Positions 1 through 5,271 of a stretch of DNA of 5,640 nucleotides are shown here, piece after piece. Within the stretch, counting starts at the first letter, position 1, and each line of letters begins with the position of its first letter. Below the pieces are notes generated by a model. The model was not told where the DNA came from, did no database searches, and saw nothing but the letters and a program-made list of their open reading frames with translations. The DNA comes from Desulfobacteraceae bacterium (GTDB taxonomy: Bacteria; Desulfobacterota; Desulfobacteria; Desulfobacterales; Desulfosalsimonadaceae), in the NCBI GenBank assembly GCA_003551985.1, contig PUOB01000094.1:1-5640 (forward strand), read 5' to 3'. Made by a program: the position numbers and the translations under genes.

Positions 1-689
1 AAATGGTCAGCGGTATCCAGGGAGACAAAACTCTTCGGGTGTTTGGCGGCCTGGAATATTTCAGCCGCGTTTTCGATCCCCACGATATTGTCCACCGGGG
101 AATGGAGAACCAGCAGCGCACGTTTGAGGGATTTGACGGCGCCGCTCATGCGGTCGGCTTTGAGGTCGTCCAAAAATTGTTTTTTGATGCGAAACGCCCG
201 GCCGGCCAAACGAACTTCGGCCTCCCCCTTCGCTTCAATCTCTTCTGTTGCATCCGAGAGGTGGCGCAGCACATGATCGGGCCTGGCCGGCGCCCCGATA
301 ACCGCCACCGCCGTCGCCGATTCGATATCCGCGGCCGCCTGGAGAACGGCTGCGCCGCCCAGGGAATGCCCGATCAAAACCTTCGGTGCGCTGTAATGTT
401 CGGCCAGGAAATGTGCGGCGTCGACAAGGTCGCTGACATTGGTGGTAAAATTGGTGTCTGCAAATTCGCCTTCGCTCTGGCCAAGGCCAGTGAAATCAAA
501 CCGGAGTACGGCAATGCCGCCGCGGGTCAGGGAGCGGTTGATATTGGCAACGGCTTTCAGGTTCTTGGTGCATGTGAAGCAATGCGCAAAAATGGCATAG
601 GCACGGGGTTTGCCGTCAACAGGCAAGTCGAGCTGGGCGGCAAGGTTGTGACCATGCCGGTTGACAAAATGCAGCTGTTTAAAATACAT
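1..689 (-). CDS. Alpha/beta hydrolase, N-terminal 229 codons (partial, likely the hydrolase half of a hydrolase/OsmC protein)
   Basis: Read from ATG at 689, the frame stays open to the left edge. Visible are an oxyanion-side strand and turn YAIFAHCFTC (residues 31-40), RFDFTGLGQSEG (63-74), a nucleophile elbow GHSLGG with Ser109, an acid motif HSPVD with Asp200, and the catalytic His229 in ADH, the last complete codon. The triad is therefore intact. The HCFTC turn, the GEAEV...G..F.I..QFL segment (156-172) and KHPKSFVSLD (216-225) resemble, from memory, proteins annotated as bifunctional alpha/beta hydrolase/OsmC. In those an OsmC peroxiredoxin-like domain follows; here it would lie outside the window, so the fusion is inference. 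There is no signal peptide, so it is probably cytoplasmic. The natural substrate is unknown, with esterase-type chemistry expected. The start is supported by GGGGG four bases upstream and by the family-typical beginning. It has its own promoter, separate from the ligase genes. Confidence 0.88.
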   Translation of the reverse strand, partial: MYFKQLHFVNRHGHNLAAQLDLPVDGKPRAYAIFAHCFTCTKNLKAVANINRSLTRGGIAVLRFDFTGLGQSEGEFADTNFTTNVSDLVDAAHFLAEHYSAPKVLIGHSLGGAAVLQAAADIESATAVAVIGAPARPDHVLRHLSDATEEIEAKGEAEVRLAGRAFRIKKQFLDDLKADRMSGAVKSLKRALLVLHSPVDNIVGIENAAEIFQAAKHPKSFVSLDTADH

Positions 690-738
690 TCTACCCCCGG
701 GTCATGGAATTCAGATTTACGGGAATGGTCCGTATCAC

Positions 739-764
739 AACGATAGATTTTTTGAACGATAGAT
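739..764. repeat. Direct repeat AACGATAGAT x2 in the hydrolase leader
   Basis: Exact 10-base copies lie at 739-748 and 755-764, offset by 16 bases, just downstream of the predicted transcription start of the hydrolase on the minus strand (read there as ATCTATCGTT). They could be regulator sites or part of the leader RNA. Function is unknown. Confidence 0.5.
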
Positions 765-774
765 GCTTTGACTC

Positions 775-803
775 ATTATAAGCATACGGATCCGTATTAA
801 CAA
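775..803 (-). promoter_or_regulatory. Sigma70-type promoter of the hydrolase gene
   Basis: On the minus strand a -35 TTGTTA (803-798), a 17-base spacer (797-781) and a perfect -10 TATAAT (780-775) form a well-proportioned promoter. Transcription should start near 768, giving a leader of about 80 bases before the ATG at 689. The spacer is almost filled by a perfect palindrome. The core closely resembles the merR promoter at 5236-5265. The elements are seen directly; activity is inferred. Confidence 0.7.
784..797. promoter_or_regulatory. Palindromic operator candidate between -35 and -10
   Basis: ATACGGATCCGTAT is a perfect 14-base palindrome that fills the promoter spacer. A further copy of the half-site TCCGTAT occurs at 729-735 inside the leader. 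A dyad between -35 and -10 is the classic position for MerR-family sites, though their spacers are usually 19-20 bases rather than 17. A repressor such as a TetR-type protein would also fit. Confidence 0.5.
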
Positions 804-860
804 ACCCGGTCGTTGCGTAAAAAATGCGAAACCTGCTGCCGCTCAAGAAATCGTTTCCCA

Positions 861-881
861 AACGCCTTATCGCTCGGCGTT
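861..881 (-). other. Short hairpin spanning the stop codon of the downstream ligase
   Basis: On the minus strand AACGCC and GGCGTT form a 6-base-pair stem around a 9-base loop that contains the TAA stop (869-867). Only three Ts are present at the 3' edge, so it is a weak candidate for an intrinsic terminator and may simply protect the mRNA end. No better terminator lies between this gene and the hydrolase promoter. Confidence 0.3.
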
Positions 882-2537
882 ATCCGTTTCAATATCCCGC
901 AGCTTTCGGCGAAGGATTTTGCCCACCGCGCTTTTGGGCAGCTCCTCCACGAAAGCCACCATACGGGGAACCTTATAGGCGGCCAGGTGCTCCCGGCAGT
1001 ACGCGATAACCGCATCCTCGGTCAGGGTCTCCCCTTTTTTCGCTACCACAAAGGCTTTTATGGTCTCCCCCCGGTATTCGTCCGGGACGCCGATAGCGCA
1101 AGCCTCCAGTATTTTCGGGTGCTCAAAGAGCACGTTGTCGATCTCGACGGGATAGACATTAAATCCGCCGGCAATAATCATATCCTTGATGCGGTCCACG
1201 ATGGACAGGTAACCGTCCTCGTCGAACCGGCCGACGTCGCCGGAATAAAACCACCCGTCCCTGAGGGCCCTTGCCGTTTCTTCCGGTTTTTTGTAATAGC
1301 CCTTCATGACCTGTGGGCCCTTGATGGCGATCTCGCCGGTTTCTCCCTGCGGCATTTCAGTTTCGCCTTTCTCCAGGTCCATGATCCGGATGTCCGTATC
1401 CGGAACCGGGCACCCTACTGTGCCCGGCTTGATGGTTCCGCCCCAGGGGGTGACCGTTGCGATCGGTGCATTTTCCGTGAGTCCGTAGACTTCGCACATG
1501 TCCGCGCCGGTAAGCGCCTTCAGGTCCCGGATGGTGTCCGCGGCCAGGGGGGCGGCCCCGGAAAAAAACCCCTTGATGGACGACAGGTCCATGTTCCGAA
1601 ACGCCGGCTCGGCCAGCAGGCCGACGAAAATGGTGGGAACACCAGGCAGGAAGGTGGGTTTGTACTTCTTGGTCAACTCGATGATGATTTGCGGCTCCGG
1701 ACGCGGCACCAGGATCACCTCGTATGCCATCCATATGCAAAAATTCTGAATGGCGGTAAACCCCGCGGAATGAAAAAACGGAAAATTACCCATCAACCGC
1801 TCTTCGCCCGGCTTGAGATCCGGAAACCATGCAGCGAACTGCTGGACGTTGCTGCTCAAGTTGGCATGCGTCAGCATCACACCCTTGCTTACGCCCGTGG
1901 TCCCGCCGGTGTAGAGAAGCGCCCCGATATCATTCCAGGCGCTTTTGTCCTCCCGTTTGGCCGCGCTGTAGCCTCTAATCACGTCCTTGAACACGGAAAC
2001 CTGTGCATTGGGCCGGACTTTCCGGTACATCGCCTTTCTGACAAAGGGGAAAAGCTGTTTTTTGGGAAACGGCAGAAAGGTATGAATGTGGCAGGCAATA
2101 ATTTTTTCGATTTTGGTTTCTCCCCGGATTTTTTCCATCCGGGGCACCAGAAGACTCAGGGTAATGACCACTTTGGCATCAGAGTCATTTAACTGGTAGA
2201 CCATCTCGCGCTCCGTGTACAGCGGATTCACCTGTACGGTCGCCGCCCCGATGCGAAACACCGCATAATTCGCGATGGGCGCCTGCGGAATATTGGGAAG
2301 GCAGACCGCCACCTTGTCCCCCGGCCCGACCCCCATGTCTTCCAGTGCGCGGCTGAACTGGTTGACGTATTCGTCCAATGCCTTAAACGTAATGCGGGTC
2401 CCCATGTAATTAAGCGCATAATTTCCGGGAAATGTTTGCGCGGTACGGGACAATGCATTGGATACGGTTGTTTGATCATACTCCAGGTAAGGTTTTACTC
2501 CCTTTGCGTAAGACTGATGCCACAGCTTTCGTTCCAT
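867..2537 (-). CDS. Long-chain fatty acid-CoA ligase (FadD-like), downstream paralogue
   Basis: This is a full-length 556-residue adenylate-forming enzyme of the ANL superfamily. It is predicted to make acyl-AMP from a fatty acid and ATP and then acyl-CoA. Motifs in order are the phosphate-binding loop YTGGTTGVSKG (209-219), FPFFHSAG (252-259), YGLTE (351-355), YSGDVG with the ribose-binding Asp434 (431-436), the hinge region SIVDR with Asp448/Arg449 followed by GGFNVYP, and PKSAVGK with the adenylation lysine Lys540. Length and motif order are normal for FadD-type ligases and nothing is missing. GTG at 2540 directly precedes ATG at 2537. ATG is preferred because AGGAGG at 2548-2543 lies five bases before it and only two before GTG. 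It follows the paralogue at 2589-4223 after 51 bases, so it is probably the second gene of a two-gene operon. Chain-length preference cannot be read from sequence alone; a medium- or branched-chain substrate is possible. Confidence 0.93.
   Translation of the reverse strand: MERKLWHQSYAKGVKPYLEYDQTTVSNALSRTAQTFPGNYALNYMGTRITFKALDEYVNQFSRALEDMGVGPGDKVAVCLPNIPQAPIANYAVFRIGAATVQVNPLYTEREMVYQLNDSDAKVVITLSLLVPRMEKIRGETKIEKIIACHIHTFLPFPKKQLFPFVRKAMYRKVRPNAQVSVFKDVIRGYSAAKREDKSAWNDIGALLYTGGTTGVSKGVMLTHANLSSNVQQFAAWFPDLKPGEERLMGNFPFFHSAGFTAIQNFCIWMAYEVILVPRPEPQIIIELTKKYKPTFLPGVPTIFVGLLAEPAFRNMDLSSIKGFFSGAAPLAADTIRDLKALTGADMCEVYGLTENAPIATVTPWGGTIKPGTVGCPVPDTDIRIMDLEKGETEMPQGETGEIAIKGPQVMKGYYKKPEETARALRDGWFYSGDVGRFDEDGYLSIVDRIKDMIIAGGFNVYPVEIDNVLFEHPKILEACAIGVPDEYRGETIKAFVVAKKGETLTEDAVIAYCREHLAAYKVPRMVAFVEELPKSAVGKILRRKLRDIETDNAER
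1824..1915. repeat. Ligase paralogue segment nearly identical to 3543-3634 (direct repeat)
   Basis: This 92-base stretch, encoding the ATP phosphate-binding loop region, matches 3543-3634 at 85 of 92 positions by hand alignment, without gaps. Most differences are synonymous. A second pair, 1281-1337 and 2997-3053, matches at 52 of 57 and includes an exact 20-base block at 1318-1337 and 3034-3053. The copies lie in the same orientation about 1.7 kb apart. Confidence 0.85.
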
Positions 2538-2542
2538 CACAC

Positions 2543-2548
2543 CCTCCT
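2543..2548 (-). promoter_or_regulatory. Strong Shine-Dalgarno AGGAGG deciding the start of the downstream ligase
   Basis: AGGAGG on the minus strand is spaced five bases from ATG 2537. It supports ATG over the adjacent GTG 2540. A CCCGG-TTT-CCGGG hairpin lies two bases upstream of it. Confidence 0.8.
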
Positions 2549-2550
2549 CG

Positions 2551-2563
2551 CCCGGAAACCGGG
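2551..2563 (-). other. GC hairpin immediately upstream of the ligase ribosome-binding site
   Basis: CCCGG and CCGGG flank a three-base TTT loop in the 51-base gap between the two ligase genes. There is no following T-run, so it is not an intrinsic terminator. It may affect mRNA processing or ribosome access at the second ligase. Formation in vivo is inferred. Confidence 0.4.
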
Positions 2564-2588
2564 ACTGATTTAAAGTGACTGAAAGCGA

Positions 2589-4223
2589 CTATGATGCCCC
2601 CGTTTCCATATCCCTCAATTTCCGGCGCAGGATCTTTCCCAGCGCACTTTTGGGCAACGCCTCCAGAAAGGCAACCTGCCGTGGCACCTTGTAGGCAGCC
2701 AGATGCTCCCGGCAATACGCGATAACGTCGGATTCGGTCAACGCCGAATCGTTTTTGGTCACGACAAAGGTTTTGACGGATTCCCCCCGGCGGTCGTCGG
2801 GAATGCCGATGGTGCAGACTTCCTCTATTTCAGGATGACCGGAGAGCACATGATCGATTTCAATGGGGTAGACGTTGAACCCGCCCACAATGATCATGTC
2901 CTTTATTCGATCCACGACCGAAAGGCAGCCGTCTTCGTCAAACCGTCCGATATCGCCGGTGTAAAACCATCCGTTTTGCATTACGTTTTGCGTATCCTTC
3001 GGTTTTTTGTAATAGCCTTTCATGACCTGGGGCCCCTTGATGGCGATCTCGCCCTCCTCGCCGCGGGGCATCTCCCTGCGGCCGGTCAGCATCTCCATGA
3101 TGCGGATATCCGTATCGGACATCGGATGTCCCACCGTCCCCGGTTTAACCGTCCCGCCCCATGGCGCGGCCGCGACAATGGGCGAGGTTTCCGTAAGCCC
3201 GTAGACCTCGTATATGTCCACCCCGGCAATTGCCTTTACATCCCGGATGATCCACGGGGGCAACGGGGCCGCCCCGGAAAAAAAGGCCTTGACAAAGGAC
3301 AGGTCCATTTTTTGAAATGCCGGGTGGGCCAGCAGATCCGAAAAAATGGCGGGTACGCCGGATATAAACGTGGGTTTGTATTTTTGGATCAATTCGATGT
3401 GGATGTTCGGCGCCGGACGGGGTACCAGGATCACCTCAACGGCCACCCACACGGCAAAGTTCTGAATACCGGTAAAACCCGCGGAGTGATAAAACGGAAA
3501 CGTCCCCAGAAGACGGTCCGCACCGGGTTGGATATCCGATGAAAACCATGCAGCAAACTGCTGGACGTTGCAGCTCAAATTGGCGTGCGTCAGCATCACG
3601 CCCTTGCTCACGCCCGTAGTCCCGCCGGTGTAGACAATCGCCCCGACTTCGTCCCACGCACTCTTGTCCGGATAGGCCTTGGCGCTGTATTTCCGGATGA
3701 TTTGTTCAAACAGGCATACATGTTTTCCGGCTTCGATTTTCGGGGGGCGCTCTTTTTGCGCAAAGGAAAACAGCAGCCTGTCAACAAACGGCAGAAAAGA
3801 ATGAAACCGGCAGGCGATAATGGTTTCAATGTTCGTTTCCGCCCGGATGGTTTCCATCCGGGAAACCATCCGGTCCAGGACGACAACGGCTTTGGCATCG
3901 GAGTCCGCAATCTGCAGGATCATCTCCCGGTCGGTATACATGGGGTTGACCGGCACGGCAACCGCGCCGATGCGAAACACCGCGTAATTGGCGATCACCG
4001 TCTGCGGGATATTGGGAAGACATACCGCCACCTTGTCTCCGGGCGCGATTCCCATGTCCGCCAGGGCGCGGGCAAACCGGTTGACATGACGGTTTAACGG
4101 TTTATAGGCAATCCGCCTGCCCATGTAATTGAGCGCCCGATACCGGGGAAAATCTGCAGCAGCCCGCAAGAGGGCCTGAGACATCGTTAGCCGCTCGTAA
4201 TCCAGCGGATGTTTTGTGGTCAT
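2589..4223 (-). CDS. Long-chain fatty acid-CoA ligase (FadD-like), upstream paralogue
   Basis: This 544-residue ANL-superfamily acyl-CoA ligase is a close paralogue of the protein at 867-2537. All core motifs are present: YTGGTTGVSKG (198-208), FPFYHSAG (242-249), YGLTE (341-345), YTGDIG with Asp424 (421-426), SVVDR with Asp438/Arg439 and GGFNVYP (435-453), and PKSALGK with Lys530. It should activate fatty acids by the same acyl-AMP route. The frame extends upstream to an ATG at 4328. The start at 4223 is chosen because GGAG (4235-4232) lies eight bases before it, the N-terminus then aligns with the paralogue, and the extra 35 residues look non-family and overlap repeat-bearing intergenic DNA. 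It differs from its neighbour in the 140-180 segment and around the likely acyl pocket (NFAVWVAVEV here, NFCIWMAYEV there), so the pair may differ in substrate. It is the first gene of the probable operon. Confidence 0.93.
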   Translation of the reverse strand: MTTKHPLDYERLTMSQALLRAAADFPRYRALNYMGRRIAYKPLNRHVNRFARALADMGIAPGDKVAVCLPNIPQTVIANYAVFRIGAVAVPVNPMYTDREMILQIADSDAKAVVVLDRMVSRMETIRAETNIETIIACRFHSFLPFVDRLLFSFAQKERPPKIEAGKHVCLFEQIIRKYSAKAYPDKSAWDEVGAIVYTGGTTGVSKGVMLTHANLSCNVQQFAAWFSSDIQPGADRLLGTFPFYHSAGFTGIQNFAVWVAVEVILVPRPAPNIHIELIQKYKPTFISGVPAIFSDLLAHPAFQKMDLSFVKAFFSGAAPLPPWIIRDVKAIAGVDIYEVYGLTETSPIVAAAPWGGTVKPGTVGHPMSDTDIRIMEMLTGRREMPRGEEGEIAIKGPQVMKGYYKKPKDTQNVMQNGWFYTGDIGRFDEDGCLSVVDRIKDMIIVGGFNVYPIEIDHVLSGHPEIEEVCTIGIPDDRRGESVKTFVVTKNDSALTESDVIAYCREHLAAYKVPRQVAFLEALPKSALGKILRRKLRDMETGAS

Positions 4224-4231
4224 CTTTTTTT

Positions 4232-4235
4232 CTCC
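4232..4235 (-). promoter_or_regulatory. Shine-Dalgarno GGAG of the upstream ligase
   Basis: GGAG is followed by an eight-base A-rich spacer and ATG 4223. It decides the start against the in-frame upstream ATG at 4328. Confidence 0.65.
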
Positions 4236-4256
4236 ACGCACATCGCCCTCATAGCG

Positions 4257-4290
4257 CAAAACGATTCCACAACCCTGCACCAAAACGATT
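4257..4290. repeat. Direct repeat CAAAACGATT x2 upstream of the ligase operon
   Basis: Exact copies lie at 4257-4266 and 4281-4290, offset by 24 bases, in the region between the divergent ligase operon and glycosyltransferase gene. The position suits a regulator binding in tandem, but no known operator was recognised. No convincing -35/-10 pair for the ligases was found nearby. Confidence 0.45.
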
Positions 4291-4303
4291 GGGCGCTGTT
4301 TTT

Positions 4304-4316
4304 GAACCTTGGGTTC
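4304..4316. promoter_or_regulatory. Small dyad GAACC-TTG-GGTTC in the divergent intergenic region
   Basis: Perfect 5-base arms flank a 3-base centre, close to the direct repeats at 4257-4290. There is no T-run on the downstream side of either strand that would make it a terminator. It may be an operator half-site pair or chance. Confidence 0.3.
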
Positions 4317-4386
4317 ATATGCCCTCAAAATGAATGGATGGCGAAGGACTCCCCGGGCTTCTGTTTCGGATTCTATTGTATGGATT

Positions 4387-4415
4387 GTTGCGACATGATA
4401 GCCTGATTACTATGT
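4387..4415 (+). promoter_or_regulatory. Weak promoter candidate for the glycosyltransferase gene
   Basis: TTGCGA (4387-4392), a 17-base spacer and TATGTT (4410-4415 region) each match the sigma70 consensus at four of six positions. If used, transcription would begin near 4422. That would exclude the ATG codons at 4334 and 4412 as starts and favour 4430 or 4460. The support is weak. Confidence 0.25.
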
Positions 4416-4429
4416 TTTTAAAAGATAAA

Positions 4430-5137
4430 ATGAATCCTTCCATAGCCTTTTCCCACAAGATGGTCTCCATTATCGTTCCGGTATTAAACGAATCGAAGAT
4501 TATCAACCGGACGGCAGAGCACCTGCTGTCCGCTTCCAAAGGGTGTAATGCCGAAATCATTATCGTTGACGGGGATCCCGACGGATCCACCATAAGGGAT
4601 ATTGAACTGGCAGGGATCCAAACAATGGTGGGGCCCAAGGGTCGGGGGCATCAGATGAACGCAGGCGCCCGCGCGGCATCCGGGAGTATTTTTCTGTTCG
4701 TCCATGCCGACACATGCCTGCCGCAGGATGCTGTTTTCGCAGTTTTAAACGCCTGTCGCCGGCCGGGAATTGCAGGAGGCGCATTTTTACTGGGTATCGA
4801 CAATCACCGGCGGATCTACAGGCTGATTGAAGCCTGGGCGAATCTTCGCTCCCGTTTGCTTGCAATGCCCTACGGAGACCAAGCCATATTTGTCAAAAAA
4901 AGCGTTTTTGAGAAGATCGGCGGATATGCCATGATACCCATTATGGAGGATATCGATATCATGAACCGTCTCAAGCGCGGGGGGTACACCATTTCGCTGA
5001 TCAAAACGACCGTTCGCACATCGGCCCGGCGATGGGAGGTCGAAGGGCCGGCGTATACCATACTCCGCAACAACCTGCTTTCAACAATGTTTTGCATGGG
5101 CCTGGATGCTTCCCTGCTGAAACGCTTTTACCGGTAA
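4430..5137 (+). CDS. TIGR04283-like family 2 glycosyltransferase (rSAM/selenodomain-associated transferase 2 type)
   Basis: The 235-residue protein has a single GT-A fold: SIIVPVLNES (13-22), a nucleotide-binding VDGDPDGST (46-54), GRGHQMNAGA (71-80), HADT (92-95) as the metal-binding acidic site, GGAF (116-119), YGDQAIF (148-154), MEDIDIMNRL (172-181) with the likely catalytic acidic pair, and TSARRWEVEG (197-206). GRGHQMNAGARAA, YGDQA and TSARRWE are hallmarks, recalled from memory, of the TIGR04283 group, which current annotation often labels arsenosugar-biosynthesis glycosyltransferase. Its usual partners (a TIGR04282-type transferase and a radical SAM protein) are absent here, so donor and acceptor are unassigned. 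Family members are about 225-235 residues. In-frame ATGs occur at 4334, 4412, 4430 and 4460, none with a good ribosome-binding site. 4430 is a compromise; 4460 (225 residues, starting MVSIIVPV) is nearly as likely. It is transcribed divergently from the ligases. Confidence 0.85.
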   Translation: MNPSIAFSHKMVSIIVPVLNESKIINRTAEHLLSASKGCNAEIIIVDGDPDGSTIRDIELAGIQTMVGPKGRGHQMNAGARAASGSIFLFVHADTCLPQDAVFAVLNACRRPGIAGGAFLLGIDNHRRIYRLIEAWANLRSRLLAMPYGDQAIFVKKSVFEKIGGYAMIPIMEDIDIMNRLKRGGYTISLIKTTVRTSARRWEVEGPAYTILRNNLLSTMFCMGLDASLLKRFYR

Positions 5138-5181
5138 ACGATGCATTGGACACGAAGCCTGGCAGGTTTTTGGGTCGGCCG

Positions 5182-5194
5182 CGCCGGTACGGCG
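5182..5194 (+). other. Short GC hairpin downstream of the glycosyltransferase
   Basis: CGCCG-GTA-CGGCG lies 45 bases after the glycosyltransferase stop. The stem is followed by AGGAAAATG rather than Ts, so it is a poor intrinsic terminator. It is flanked by two copies of GCCTGGCA (5157-5164 and 5207-5214). It is recorded because no other terminator candidate was seen between this gene and merR. Confidence 0.25.
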
Positions 5195-5235
5195 AGGAAA
5201 ATGAATGCCTGGCAACATGAATTGACAACATTAAT

Positions 5236-5265
5236 TTGACAATAACGTAACTGTATGCTTATTAT
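5236..5265 (+). promoter_or_regulatory. Sigma70-type promoter of the MerR-family gene
   Basis: A consensus -35 TTGACA (5236-5241), an 18-base spacer and TATTAT (5260-5265, five of six) precede the gene. The expected start of transcription, six to seven bases after the -10, falls on or next to the A of ATG 5272. A second TTGACA at 5222-5227 has no matching -10. The spacer holds an imperfect dyad (ATAACGTAACTGTAT, 5242-5256, five of seven arm pairs). Its GTATGCTTATTAT core nearly repeats the hydrolase promoter. Confidence 0.7.
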
Positions 5266-5271
5266 AGTAAT

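Noticed and set aside
691..705. Tiny upstream frame ATG-ACC-CGG-GGG-TAG ending one base before the hydrolase start
   Set aside because: It has four codons, no ribosome-binding site and no attenuation structure. It overlaps the hydrolase's own Shine-Dalgarno region, so chance is likely.
3..746. Plus-strand open frame of 247 codons at the left edge
   Set aside because: It is antisense to the alpha/beta hydrolase, which has a full catalytic triad, a promoter and a plausible start. The plus-strand translation has no family features.
811..833. Mirror repeat GCGTAAAAAATGCG and its A-tract upstream of the hydrolase promoter
   Set aside because: It reads the same backwards on one strand but is not an inverted repeat, so it forms no hairpin. 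The A-tract could be an UP-like element but is too short to claim.
813..2192. Plus-strand open frame of 459 codons opposite the downstream ligase
   Set aside because: It lies wholly antisense to a ligase with every catalytic motif intact, its translation shows no recognisable domain, and it has a similar shadow (2703-3542) opposite the paralogue. It is a by-product of codon bias.
2703..3542. Plus-strand open frame of 279 codons opposite the upstream ligase
   Set aside because: It is an antisense shadow of a conserved coding region with no recognisable protein features.
4224..4328. 35-residue N-terminal extension of the upstream ligase
   Set aside because: The GGAG site before ATG 4223, alignment with the paralogue and the intergenic repeats inside the extension all favour the shorter protein.
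5032..5220. Plus-strand 62-codon frame across the glycosyltransferase end
   Set aside because: It overlaps conserved C-terminal coding sequence in another frame and has no ribosome-binding site or recognisable features.
5222..5227. Upstream TTGACA as an alternative merR -35 box
   Set aside because: No -10-like hexamer lies 15-19 bases downstream. It forms a direct repeat with the used box at 5236 (TTGACAA twice, 14 bases apart), probably by chance.
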